Assembly (NCBI GenBank): GCA_965225915.1
Contig: OZ245326.1
Span: 1,736,001 to 1,800,000 of the forward strand
Direction of reading: 5' to 3'
DNA: 64,000 bases
Origin: JAAXHH01 sp965225915
GTDB lineage: Bacteria; JAAXHH01
A program made the translations under genes and the position numbers. The notes under the pieces are model-generated. The model saw only the letters and a list, made by a program, of their open reading frames with translations. It had not been told where the DNA came from and searched no databases. Shown here in pieces: positions 45,891-54,857 of the stretch (within the stretch, counting starts at the first letter, position 1; the number at the start of each line of letters is the position of its first letter).

Positions 45891-46646
45891 ATGAGTTCAT
45901 CGCAATCGTGGGATCCGGAACGCTACGCCCAAAACGCCCGTTTCGTGGCGGACCTGGGCATGCCGGTCGTCGAACTACTGGATCCGAAACCGGGAGAACG
46001 CATCCTGGACCTGGGATGTGGAGATGGGGCGCTGACGGCTAAACTTGTCGAAATGGGCTGCAGCGTAATCGGCGTTGACAGCAGCGCCGAACAGATCGCT
46101 GCGGCCCGCCGGATCGGACTCGACGCTCACGTCATGGACGGGCACGGACTCACCTTCGAAAACGAGTTCGACGCCGTGTTCAGCAACGCCGCGCTCCACT
46201 GGATGGGGCTTCCGGACAAGGTGATCGCCGGCGTACGGCGGGCATTGAAGCCCGGCGGACGGTTCGTCGCCGAATGCGGTGGCCACGGATGCGTGCATAC
46301 CATCGTCACGGCCCTGACAGAGGCACTGAAACTGCGAGGACTGTGGGAGGAAGGTGTCAATCCCTGGTATTTCCCCACAGACCAGGAGTACCGCGAGCGG
46401 TTGACCCGACAAGGGTTCGATGTTAGCTATATCGCCCTCATTCCCCGGCCCACCCCGTTGCCCGGCGACATCGGCGGCTGGTTGGAGACATTCGCCGAGA
46501 GCTTCACGTCCAGGGTACTTGAGGCAGATCGACCAGGCTTCCTCGACGAGGTGCGGGAAGTTATGAAGCCTGCTTTATGCGATGAAAACGGGGACTGGAC
46601 GGCGGACTATATCCGGCTGAGGTTTGCGGCGGTGAAGGAGGGGTGA
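45891..46646 (+). CDS. class I SAM-dependent methyltransferase
   Basis: The 251-residue protein has the class I methyltransferase motifs: ILDLGCGDGALTAKL (motif I, about 38-52), GVDSSAEQIAAARR (motif II) and FDAVFSNAALHWM, typical of the trans-aconitate/ubiquinone methyltransferase group. The ATG at 45891 has a strong GGAGGA site 5 bases away; an earlier ATG at 45879 has none as well spaced. The substrate is unknown. It is the last gene of the core region before GC content becomes variable. Confidence 0.85.
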   Translation: MSSSQSWDPERYAQNARFVADLGMPVVELLDPKPGERILDLGCGDGALTAKLVEMGCSVIGVDSSAEQIAAARRIGLDAHVMDGHGLTFENEFDAVFSNAALHWMGLPDKVIAGVRRALKPGGRFVAECGGHGCVHTIVTALTEALKLRGLWEEGVNPWYFPTDQEYRERLTRQGFDVSYIALIPRPTPLPGDIGGWLETFAESFTSRVLEADRPGFLDEVREVMKPALCDENGDWTADYIRLRFAAVKEG

Positions 46647-46653
46647 GTGTGGG

Positions 46654-47004
46654 ATGAATGAAACCGAAAGACTTTCAACGACCGAACCGATACTGATTCT
46701 GAAGCTCAACAAGGAATACCGCCCAGGTATGTCATCGGAAGAACTGTATGAAGCTTCGAGGCAATATTGGGTCACTGGACCACGTAGAGAAAAGGTAAAA
46801 TACGCGGTGGCTTCCTACCACGGACAATCGTTGGAGGTGTACCGCATTGATGAATGGTATGAAGTTGAATTCAGAGGAAAGAAACGGTGGGCGTTTAGAG
46901 GTGTAGTGGCGAGTGATGATATTCGCGATGAGCTTGTATCCAAGTCCATCCAATATCTAAACAAGAAAGGCGCATCAAATCCAGTCAGGTACATGAATTG
47001 CTAA
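46654..47004 (+). CDS. uncharacterised conserved small protein
   Basis: A 116-residue protein with a mixed alpha/beta pattern. It reads LILKLNKEYRPGMSSEELYE, then REKVKYAVASYHGQSLEVYR, and ends SIQYLNKKGASNPVRYMNC. I recall similar ends (GAxNPixYVNC) in a widespread family of unknown function found near nucleases or as an extra domain, but I cannot name it with certainty. It is less GC-rich than the methyltransferase gene and opens the accessory island, 7 bases after that gene. Confidence 0.55.
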   Translation: MNETERLSTTEPILILKLNKEYRPGMSSEELYEASRQYWVTGPRREKVKYAVASYHGQSLEVYRIDEWYEVEFRGKKRWAFRGVVASDDIRDELVSKSIQYLNKKGASNPVRYMNC

Positions 47005-47116
47005 TGACAGGGCGATGTCGAGATGATCTCGCGCAAGTGCTGACTCGGCACCTATTACCCTACTCCGTGACTCATTCATCAAGCGATACCAACAACATGG
47101 GAAAGGACAGTATATC

Positions 47117-47539
47117 ATGTCTCCAAATAAGGCAGCTATAGATTCGGAATTGGTTCAACGATTCGTTTCCGACGCGCATAGAGATATCGATAGTGTCAAG
47201 GATATGGTCGACAAGGAACCCGCCTTGGTCAATGCCTGCTGGGATTGGGGTGACGGTGACTGGGAAACCGGGCTCGGAGCCGCTGCGCACACGGGAAGCA
47301 AGGATATTGCGGAGTATCTGCTGCAAAAAGGGGCGCGCATAGATCTGTATGCCGCGGCAATGTTGGGCAAACTGAGCGTCGTGCAGGCTATTATAGACGA
47401 CAATCCATCTGAGAAAGACAAGCCGGGTCCCCACGGGATATCGCTCTTGGCCCACGCGAGAAACGGAGGAAAGGAAGCGGCGGAGGTCGTGAAGCTGCTA
47501 CGATCCCTCAACAAGAAATCAAAGCCAAAGGAGAAATAG
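47117..47539 (+). CDS. ankyrin-repeat protein
   Basis: The 140-residue protein contains ankyrin-type helix pairs: TGLGAAAHTGSKDIAEYLLQ (about 55-74), DLYAAAMLGKLSVVQAIIDD (about 81-100) and ISLLAHARNGGKEAAEVVKL (about 111-130). No signal or TM segment is present, so it should be cytosolic. Ankyrin repeats mediate protein-protein contact; no enzymatic part is visible. The ParB-like gene follows after 4 bases, probably in one transcript. Confidence 0.75.
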   Translation: MSPNKAAIDSELVQRFVSDAHRDIDSVKDMVDKEPALVNACWDWGDGDWETGLGAAAHTGSKDIAEYLLQKGARIDLYAAAMLGKLSVVQAIIDDNPSEKDKPGPHGISLLAHARNGGKEAAEVVKLLRSLNKKSKPKEK

Positions 47540-47543
47540 CGAA

Positions 47544-47906
47544 TTGCAGAGACCCAGGCACACCCATTCGACTGAACGCGATGGCAAGCGCTACATCTGG
47601 TATACGGGGCGGTTATGGAAACTGGCGAAGGATCTTCCGGAATTCGATGTGGACGTTGAGAGTTTTGCGGAGTTGGACTTCGACTGCTGGTTTGGCGAGA
47701 GTAAGACACCAACGATCCGGGAGGTGGCCGCTCACTGCCAGCGGATCAACGAGACCGATCCCAGCAATCCGGTGATCATAAACGACAACGGACTGCTGAT
47801 GGACGGTGGTCACCGTCTTGCGCGGGCTCTATTGGAGGGAAGAGAGACCGTGAAAGCGGTGCGTTTTAATGAGATGCCCGAACCGGACGAGATAGAGGAG
47901 TTGTAG
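47544..47906 (+). CDS. ParB-like protein
   Basis: The 120-residue protein has a C-terminal half like the ParB/Srx nuclease-like fold: NPVIINDNGLLMDGGHRLAR and ALLEGRETVKAVRFNEMPEP. The GGHR signature holds the conserved GxxR of ParB-N. The first half (WYTGRLWKLAKDLPEFDVDV) contains no domain that I know. The start is TTG at 47544 with an AAAGGAGAAAT site. It overlaps no other gene. A decayed second copy lies at 49864-50003 on the other side of the large Fic gene. Confidence 0.7.
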   Translation: MQRPRHTHSTERDGKRYIWYTGRLWKLAKDLPEFDVDVESFAELDFDCWFGESKTPTIREVAAHCQRINETDPSNPVIINDNGLLMDGGHRLARALLEGRETVKAVRFNEMPEPDEIEEL

Positions 47907-47992
47907 GTTTCCATATGTATAGGAACCTCAGATCAACCCGGTTGTTCCATTTTGGGGTGCACTATAGTTTTTCGAGCCAGACCTCTGCCATT

Positions 47993-49531
47993 TTACACCA
48001 TCTGCTCCTGTGACCTCGCGACCTGCTCCGCCAAAAACCGCGCAAATGTCTCGATGTCCTGATCAATACTAGCGCTTTCGAGCGCGGCAAGGTAGGCGTC
48101 GCGATCCTGGACGCGAATGACCGTCCACGGATAACCACCCGAGGCCAACATGACATTCATGACAAAACGCGCCATACGCCCGTTGCCGTCAGGATAGGGA
48201 TGGATGTAACCGAACAGCCAGTGTCCCAGCACGGCGCGCACTGACGGCACAGTTTCCTTTTCGAGCAAGTCAAACAAGGTCGGTATGGCGTCCCGGACCG
48301 CCTCACTGCGTGGCGGTACATGACGGGATCCACGCAGAAACACGGCTTCATTGCGATAGCCGGCAAGAACCGAAGCTGCGATCAGTCCAGCGGCAACACA
48401 AGGCTGGAACAACTCGCGATACCAGTCCCGGTGGGCGTTGCGGACCAGGACGCCTGGATTGGCATCGCCGATCACTTCGCCGACCGTCTCGCGGACTAGC
48501 TGAAAGGCCTGCCAGTAACCGCGCGCCGCAAGCGCATCGCGGCTTTGCCGGTCAGCTTCATTGTCGTCCGGGTCCCAGTTGCCCGAGCGCACCCGTTCTA
48601 TCAGTCCCGGCGTCACGCGGTAGCCCTCGATCGACAACGAGTGGTAAGCGTCGTTGAGGTAGATGCCATCGACAAAAGATAGATAAGCTTTCGGGTCCTG
48701 AGGTAGTTCTGGAGACTTCGGGAACGCCGCAATCACCGGCTCCCGAAAAGTCTCCCACAGGGATTGCAGGCGCCTGGCAATCGGCTCTTGCATCCGGTTC
48801 AACGAGCCGAATGCCTGCGCTGGCTCAAACGGGTCGGACTCGCGCACATCGTAGCCGGCGCTTTTCATGACTTTGAGCATCTCATCTGCCACGGCTGCCC
48901 GGCCGATCCGGCGAAAGGCGCCGGCAAGCCGCCCGGCATAGGATGAATGGCCGCCGTCGAGAAGCCGGCCCAGCACGTCGGCCGCATCGCGGACACCGGA
49001 AAGTACAATTTGAGCCTCAACCGGGTTGCGGACGAAGAACGCTTCGGGGACCTTGATAAGCGCGGCTTCGGGTACAAAGAGCTTGAGCCCGTCCCGCGTC
49101 GTTACGTCCGCGTCGGCAGGCATGTCTTTTTGTTTGAGATCGTTGAGCGACGTACCGAATAGCAACTCGACTGTGTTGTTGGCGCCTTTGGGCGTATAGA
49201 TGATGATCTGTCGAGGGATGACGGTGCTTTCAGCATGAAGCAACAATGACTGCTCGGGGGAAAGATGCCAGGCTTCACCGAACCGCGCCGTGCAATAGGA
49301 AACGCAGAATTCCCAGAATGAGGCGGACCACGAAGTCGTGTCACCGGAATTAGCATCGGGGTTGGACGAGGTCAGCCAACCCTTCATGACCTCCTTTAGG
49401 AAGCCGTTTCTAAGCAGGCGTTCGCGGTGGATGCGCGTAAGTTCGATGGAGCGGAAAACCCGTCTTCCTCCTTTCTGGAGTTTTTTGAGTTGTACCAGCG
49501 ACGCGGCGAGTTTTTCGTTGGGTTTAGCCAT
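47993..49531 (-). CDS. Fic-family protein with N-terminal extension
   Basis: Fic enzymes attach AMP or another nucleotide part to proteins. The 512-residue protein has the Fic active-site motif HPYPDGNGRMAR near 443, with catalytic His, Asp, Gly and Arg residues intact. The inhibitory-helix motif SLSIEG near 296 fits (S/T)xxxE(G/N), so the enzyme should be autoinhibited. The first about 280 residues form an additional region (LTRIHRERLLRNGFLKEVMK, FGEAWHLSPEQSLLLHAEST) that resembles the N-terminal half of AbiEi-like/Fic fusions. ATG 49531 is preferred to a start 26 codons earlier. It is flanked by an intact and a decayed ParB-like gene. Confidence 0.87.
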   Translation of the reverse strand: MAKPNEKLAASLVQLKKLQKGGRRVFRSIELTRIHRERLLRNGFLKEVMKGWLTSSNPDANSGDTTSWSASFWEFCVSYCTARFGEAWHLSPEQSLLLHAESTVIPRQIIIYTPKGANNTVELLFGTSLNDLKQKDMPADADVTTRDGLKLFVPEAALIKVPEAFFVRNPVEAQIVLSGVRDAADVLGRLLDGGHSSYAGRLAGAFRRIGRAAVADEMLKVMKSAGYDVRESDPFEPAQAFGSLNRMQEPIARRLQSLWETFREPVIAAFPKSPELPQDPKAYLSFVDGIYLNDAYHSLSIEGYRVTPGLIERVRSGNWDPDDNEADRQSRDALAARGYWQAFQLVRETVGEVIGDANPGVLVRNAHRDWYRELFQPCVAAGLIAASVLAGYRNEAVFLRGSRHVPPRSEAVRDAIPTLFDLLEKETVPSVRAVLGHWLFGYIHPYPDGNGRMARFVMNVMLASGGYPWTVIRVQDRDAYLAALESASIDQDIETFARFLAEQVARSQEQMV

Positions 49532-49863
49532 GCTGGACTTCTGCGGGCGCTTGCAGGTTTGACAGGTAGTGGATGTACAAGTATATAATGATGATGAATC
49601 GCAAGTCAATGATGTCGTGAAATAACACGTAAATAATGTTGAGGAAACTCCGAAAAGTGTGTTTCTGGCGATTTTCGTTCAATCTGGCGTCATGATGGTT
49701 TTTACTCGTCCAATTAGACGCATACGTAATAACTATTTTACATGATGATATATAGAAAATCGCTATCCATTCTGCTTTACGTATTCTGCCATTTTGACCT
49801 TGTTTAAGCCTCATTTGACTTTTCGGGGGGGACTCAATGTTGATTAATAAAGCGTCTTTTGCG
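49532..49863. other. AT-rich non-coding stretch
   Basis: This 332-base stretch is rich in A and T. It contains only short frames without protein-like sequence. I see no tRNA, repeat or clear promoter pair. Confidence 0.5.
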
Positions 49864-50003
49864 TGGCGTAGGATCTACCGCTGTACGAAGTCGATGGTTT
49901 CGCAGAACTCGATCGGGACTGCTGGTTTGGTGAGGGTCAAGTGACGGCGATTCGGGAAATCGTCGAGTAACGCGGGCGGATGAAATCGAGGAGGTGCGGT
50001 TAG
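49864..50003 (+). pseudogene. decayed second copy of the ParB-like gene
   Basis: The bases TGGCG.AGGATCT.CCG match those encoding LAKDLP in the intact gene at 47544, with a TAG in place of the Lys codon. Reading on gives LYEVDGFAELDRDCWFGEGQ and VTAIREIVE, then a stop at 49968-49970; the intact copy reads FAELDFDCWFGESKTPTIRE here. A short segment ADEIEEVRL then a stop at 50001-50003 matches the intact end PDEIEEL. The middle part, including the GGHR motif, is deleted. It cannot make a functional protein. Confidence 0.8.
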
Positions 50004-50007
50004 TAGT

Positions 50008-50154
50008 TTGTTATTATCCGAAAGCTTACCAGTTGAATATCCTGATGGATCTTACGATGCGTTCACTGAAGACAAGGGAGGATTCAGAAAGCGATATTCT
50101 ACCAAGTATACTGATTCGAGAACACTCGGCTTAATGGATCTGTTGCAGGTTTAA
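50008..50154 (+). CDS. possible small open frame of unknown meaning
   Basis: A 48-codon frame starts at TTG 50008 and reads LLLSESLPVEYPDGSYDAFT, EDKGGFRKRYSTKYTDSRTL and GLMDLLQV before TAA. An AGGAGG stretch lies 12 bases upstream, within the pseudogene. It may be a fragment of another lost gene rather than a real gene. No match is recognised. Confidence 0.2.
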   Translation: MLLSESLPVEYPDGSYDAFTEDKGGFRKRYSTKYTDSRTLGLMDLLQV

Positions 50155-50172
50155 TTGATGCCAGATCAATAT

Positions 50173-51670
50173 CTAAAACCGACCAAACGTTTCAATCCGT
50201 CTTGGAAACAGGGGTGGGACAATTTTTCCATCATCCTTACCCGAAGATCCATTCTGCGAGTTTTCTTCAACATGCATAGCAAGCGAGATATAAATCAGTG
50301 CTTCGCGGGCCATTTTCAGAAGGTGTAATGCACTGTCTTTAAAATCATCAGTTAACATCAATCGATGCGTTTCCATACTTTCTTCCTGCCCATAGTGTAG
50401 AAAACTTACGAATCGATGTTCGACCTGTTGCCGCAAACGAGCGAGTCGGGACGCATGTGGTTCAGCTACATCTTTGAATCGTTCGTCGAATAAATCCTTG
50501 GAAAGATAGTACAAACCCCGAAGTGGTAAGTTGTGGCGGTCTTGTAAATCACAACGGATTCCCGAGTTGGGCTTTTGGAGCTTTCTATACCATATACCTC
50601 GGAAGTATACATCCTTTGTTTTGATCCCTAATTTTAAGTAGTCGTTCAAGAATAGACCGATTTTATCGAAAATCGAGTACGAGGATCGGAATGCGGACCG
50701 TAGGTCTTCGGTAAAGTGCCCCAATGCTTGGCCTTCGCCGCAGTCTAACATGAGTACGTCCCGCATAATGAAATCTGGATAATCTACATGGGTCGCCCGG
50801 TACAATCTATACCGCGCACTAACGTATTCCTGTTTCATTAAATTGTAGTATAATGGAAATCGTGGGGACTCCCTAATTCCATATGTATGATCCGGGAGAT
50901 GTAGCACATCCGTCGCAGCGACACTAACGGTACAAACCTCATTCAGTGGATTGAGAAACAAGCGTTCTTGTAGGCACCAGCGGCGATATGAACGCTCTCT
51001 TTTGCTTTTCCCCAATGTCCACTGGTCTAGATCGTAATCTTCGTCATACTGACTGTGAACAAGGAAATCAGCTATCTACCCGCGTTCTTCCATTAGTCCC
51101 GGTGCTACATAATCCCTATCTCCACTTTTCCAGAACGCATTTTTATCAAGCGCTTTGTCAAACAGAGATCGTGCAGATGCCAACAAAATGAGTCTGTGTC
51201 TGGGATCGTATATCAGTCCAGCATAGGATTTCATCGCCTGTGCCCTGCAGGCAAGTGCTTTGGCGAATTGAGTATCAGTGTCCAACATCAGCCATTCCGC
51301 ATTGGCTGCAATGGGACGTCCCAGTCTACTAAGTTGGTTTGCTAAATTGGTGCGTATCTGGCAGGCGATAACTGGATAACTGGATGTATAGTATTGAACG
51401 TCGGTTCATTAATAGCACGCCGAAGTAATAAAAAATACATTTAATGGACTCGGGTTGCTCCCAATTCCAGATATAATCGTAGTTTTGATGCTTAGAGTTT
51501 CTGAACAAGCCATAGTAGGTGTTGGATTGGTAATAGAGGAGAATGACACGTTCTTCGGGCGTTGCAGTTCCCAGTTTTTGTTCACATTCCTTGGATAGGT
51601 ACCGTAGGGATTCTTCATCACCAGAATCTGTAGCGGCGTCAATTGCTTTGGCTAATTCAGATAGGGTCAT
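50173..51670 (-). pseudogene. LA2681-type HEPN protein gene broken by three lesions
   Basis: Three successive minus-strand frames together give a TPR-like N-terminal part and a C-terminal HEPN domain of the LA2681 type (FDKIGLFLNDYLKLGIKTKD, LPLRGLYYLSKDL, ALHLLKMAREALIYISLAMH). The HEPN catalytic Arg-x4-His is present as RQQVEH. The frame is lost at an A6 run (51430-51435, plus strand) and again at an 8-bp tandem duplication GATAACTG (51367-51382). A TAG at 51076-51078 interrupts the third part, on whose far side the same frame continues IADFLVHSQYDEDYDLDQW. Undoing each restores a continuous family-like sequence. The net shift of the two length changes agrees with the frame difference. HEPN domains are often RNases in defence or toxin systems. 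Confidence 0.85.
51367..51382. repeat. 8-bp tandem duplication in the HEPN pseudogene
   Basis: GATAACTG occurs twice head to tail at 51367-51374 and 51375-51382. Removing one copy joins IHPV directly to IACQIRTNLANQL in frame, so this duplication is one of the inactivating changes. Confidence 0.8.
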
Positions 51671-51698
51671 TATCTATGGCAAACTGTGAATATGAACA

Positions 51699-54473
51699 TC
51701 ATTTGCGTCTCACACTCGTTTCCAATGGTACTCGCATACTCTCATAGAGCAAAAACAGATGTTCCACGCGCTCTCGTTCTGAACCAAATCCTTTTGGACG
51801 ATACAGCCGGTCCACGATGCGGTCCAAAACCTGATGTGCCCGACGCAGGTCGGTTGGCATCAAGTCTGGATCGTACAGGTCAGACAGGGTAGCGTCTGGG
51901 TGGGCATTACGTGCGTCAAGTACAGCTTGGGCTAGTGATTCAAGCCTTGAATAGTCAACATCTCCAGTTGGTGTAGGAAACGTATTATATACAACGCCCA
52001 CGGAGTACATATAGTCGCTTTTCATTCTACCTGTAATCGTCCGCATCCACGCCATATGCATGGCAGAGGTAAGCAGGGCAAAATCAATAAGAGTCGCATC
52101 AATTAGAAGACGTAGTTTCTCACTCGGAATAACAGGTGGTTCTAGCCAACCTATTGGTACATATTCGCGTCGTTCGGAACTGACTTGAGGAACTATCAGA
52201 AATGGGTTTTGAGGTACTACGGTTACGCCATAGGCTGTTGGATATTGGGCAAGAGTTTTTGTTGTTTTACGATTACTCTTCGCTCGAAATTCGCGGACTG
52301 CTTGAAGCCGTTCCCTGACTAGTGGAAGATCGCGAAGCTCTTGAGGAGGAATATCCGCTGTGTGGAGTATCCATCGTTCTTCGTTGTGAATGAACTGGCG
52401 AGCACCGGGAAATGGTCGAAAAAACCGTTCAGAAGAAGGTTCATATTTAACAAAATCAGCCTTAGATTCAGATGAGAAAACGATTTTCCTGTCTTCAAGC
52501 GGCTGGGTACCTGTTATTAGTTTTCTCATCCCATTGATCGGCCTGCTCTCCTCCCGTACCGTCAGATAAGGGTTCGCCAACCCGCCTGCATCGAATAGGT
52601 AGGGCGATAGTACCGCGTGCCGGGTTTCTTCGGGATCGCCGTTGATATCCGGATAGCTGAACAGCCTCTTTTCAGGCCGAACAGCTTCTCGCCGGTCGAG
52701 CCCGATAATCACGACATGCACATGGGCTTTTCCACGCGCGTCAGATCCCCAGGCGAAGGTGCGGTGCGCAAAGGCGATTTCCAGTTTGCACCGTTCGAAC
52801 AAGATCGGCCATAGTTGCGCCACCTGTTCGCCCTGCGTGATCGAATTGGTTGATACGAAACCGATTCGGGCATTACTCGTTTGCACATAATCTCCTGCCC
52901 GAATAAACCATGCGGTCACGTAGTCCAGCGTGCCGCCTGACTTTCCGAGAGAGGCGCTTCTCCTTACCTGTGCCCGCTGCTCCGGCGACTGAAACTTCGC
53001 CCCTACGAATGGAGGATTTCCAAACACGAAGGAACAGTCTTCGGGCGGTAGCAATGCCGCCCAGTCAGTTTCCAAAGCATCCCCTGCAATGACGTGGGGA
53101 GCAGTGCTCAGCGGGATGCGAGTGTAGGTCCGGCCGAACTCCACGCTCAGCCGGTTGTTCATGATGTGATCCATCATCCACATTGCCGTCTCGGCTATAC
53201 GGACTGAGAATTCACCCAACTCTATCCCGTAGAACTGATCCACATTGACAAGCGAGATCCACTCTGCGTCCAGCATTTCCTGTTCACTATCGCCAGTTGC
53301 AGCCCGTATCTCCCTGATTACTTCGATCTCGAGCAGGCGTAGTTCCCGGTAGGCGATGATAAGGAAGTTGCCGCAACCGCAGGCCGGGTCGAAGAACCGC
53401 AGTTCTCCCAGCTTTCTCTGAAACCTACGGAGTTCGTTGACGCGCCGGCTGTCCTTGCGGGACCTGAGCCTATCGAACTCGGCGCGCATATCGTCCATGA
53501 ACAGCGGTTCGATCACCTTGAGGATGTTCTTCTCGGTAGTGTAGTGCGCCCCTGCAGCTCTGCGTTCAGCTGGATCCATGACCGATTGGAACAAAGCTCC
53601 GAAGATCGCCGGAGAGATGTTCGACCAGTCGAAACTGCAAGCCTCCAGCAGCAGGTGCCGCATGGACGCATCGAAGGCGGGTATGCGCAGCGGTCCGTCA
53701 AACAGTTCTCCGTTGACGTACGGGAACCGCGCAAGGTCTTCATCCAGGGACAGCGTACGGTCGCTCTCCGGCGTATCGAGCACCTGGAACAGTTGAGCCA
53801 GCAAGGCGCCCAGGTCGGAACCGTCCTCGTTCGTGCGCGTCTCGATGAAGTCACTGAATATATCGCGGGTATCGAAGATGCCGGTGTCGTCGGCGAATAG
53901 ACAAAATACGATTCTCACGAGAAAACGTTCGAGATTCTGCTCCCGGTAACCGACTGTATTCAGTGCATCGTGCAACTTCCCCACCAGTTCGGCCGCCGCG
54001 ATGTTGACCGGATCCTGATCCCGAAAGGTCTTGCGCTGGACGCCCATGATGAAGCCGAAAGACTCCACGTGGGCGGGAAGGTCCTTGAGTTCAAATGAAA
54101 CGGTTTCGGACTCGTCAAGATCACGAAGCTCGAAGTTCTGAAAGTCGCTTACCAGGATGTAACGGGGTTTTTCGTTTTCGGGCAGAGCGTCAAAATAGTC
54201 ACCAGCCTGCACGTAGGCCCTTTCGAGATCGCGCCCGGCGCTTTTTTGCTCGACGATCAACACGCCGGGCCAGAAGAGATCGATGAAACCCTGAGCGTTG
54301 TTCAGCTTCTTCACGTGTTCTTCATAGCGAGCTAAGTTTCGCCGTCGAACCCCGAAAACCTGGAAGAAGTCGTTATAGAAAGACTGTGTCTCACCCTTCT
54401 CGTAGGACGCATCGCGCCATTCTTCGGAAAAAGCAGCAGCGCGTATGCGGACCTCGTTCCACGAAAGACGCAT
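51699..54473 (-). CDS. type IIG restriction-modification enzyme (MmeI-like)
   Basis: The 924-residue protein combines nuclease, N6-adenine methyltransferase and target-recognition parts in one chain. The N-terminal nuclease motif is seen as D-x9-EQK in LFWPGVLIVEQKSAGRD. Methyltransferase motif I is FDPACGCGNFL (about 362-372) and motif IV is FGNPPFVGAK (about 479-488), with the NPPF of gamma-type adenine MTases. The later part (GMRKLITGTQPLEDRK, RTITGRMKSDYMYSVGVVYN) matches the MmeI target-recognition and C-terminal regions. All key motifs are intact. Type IIG enzymes cut DNA at a fixed distance from an unmethylated site and mark the host. No separate R or S subunit lies nearby. Confidence 0.9.
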   Translation of the reverse strand: MRLSWNEVRIRAAAFSEEWRDASYEKGETQSFYNDFFQVFGVRRRNLARYEEHVKKLNNAQGFIDLFWPGVLIVEQKSAGRDLERAYVQAGDYFDALPENEKPRYILVSDFQNFELRDLDESETVSFELKDLPAHVESFGFIMGVQRKTFRDQDPVNIAAAELVGKLHDALNTVGYREQNLERFLVRIVFCLFADDTGIFDTRDIFSDFIETRTNEDGSDLGALLAQLFQVLDTPESDRTLSLDEDLARFPYVNGELFDGPLRIPAFDASMRHLLLEACSFDWSNISPAIFGALFQSVMDPAERRAAGAHYTTEKNILKVIEPLFMDDMRAEFDRLRSRKDSRRVNELRRFQRKLGELRFFDPACGCGNFLIIAYRELRLLEIEVIREIRAATGDSEQEMLDAEWISLVNVDQFYGIELGEFSVRIAETAMWMMDHIMNNRLSVEFGRTYTRIPLSTAPHVIAGDALETDWAALLPPEDCSFVFGNPPFVGAKFQSPEQRAQVRRSASLGKSGGTLDYVTAWFIRAGDYVQTSNARIGFVSTNSITQGEQVAQLWPILFERCKLEIAFAHRTFAWGSDARGKAHVHVVIIGLDRREAVRPEKRLFSYPDINGDPEETRHAVLSPYLFDAGGLANPYLTVREESRPINGMRKLITGTQPLEDRKIVFSSESKADFVKYEPSSERFFRPFPGARQFIHNEERWILHTADIPPQELRDLPLVRERLQAVREFRAKSNRKTTKTLAQYPTAYGVTVVPQNPFLIVPQVSSERREYVPIGWLEPPVIPSEKLRLLIDATLIDFALLTSAMHMAWMRTITGRMKSDYMYSVGVVYNTFPTPTGDVDYSRLESLAQAVLDARNAHPDATLSDLYDPDLMPTDLRRAHQVLDRIVDRLYRPKGFGSERERVEHLFLLYESMRVPLETSVRRK

Positions 54474-54512
54474 CAGGTTACCTCACCGCTTGATTAATAC
54501 CGGTTACATGAA

Positions 54513-54764
54513 TCAATCGAGCCATTGAACCGGATCCATCCCGACCAGGCCACTTACAATAGGCGGGGCGCATTTACAGCAGTCTGTACCCAACCCATTG
54601 GGAATGTACGCTCCAGGAATGATGCGTACAGCCGGGTTTTGTGTGTCGAAAATGAACCGTTCGAGTACTCTGTTGTCAAGGAATCTGGATTTGAAGTGAT
54701 AGAGTTTGTTGTGTTTGCCACGGCGAGTTACAGGCGAGTCACAGTCGTCCTGCCGCGAGGTCAT
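54513..54764 (-). CDS. possible small protein upstream of the type IIG enzyme
   Basis: An 83-codon frame reads RFIFDTQNPAVRIIPGAYIP, NGLGTDCCKCAPPIVSGLVG and MDPVQWLD. The two Cys in CCKC and the regular residue use are mildly protein-like, but the opposite strand is open too. It ends 40 bases before the type IIG start. The 384-base gap 54474-54857 holds nothing else that I recognise. I do not know this family and the frame may be chance. Confidence 0.25.
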   Translation of the reverse strand: MTSRQDDCDSPVTRRGKHNKLYHFKSRFLDNRVLERFIFDTQNPAVRIIPGAYIPNGLGTDCCKCAPPIVSGLVGMDPVQWLD

Positions 54765-54857
54765 AGTCCTTGCATTCTCAACAGAATTATTTAAATTTAC
54801 CTATTAAATTGGAATAACGATTCTGTTGTTTCGAATGTGAGAATAAGGATTGCGGAC

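Noticed and set aside
49524..49814. Minus-strand frame of 96 codons before the Fic gene
   Set aside because: It is rich in Ile, Asn and His in an AT-rich stretch and has no start signal. It overlaps the Fic start.
54525..54794. Plus-strand frame of 89 codons upstream of the second Fic gene
   Set aside because: It overlaps an opposite frame of similar quality. No ribosome site or known motif supports it.
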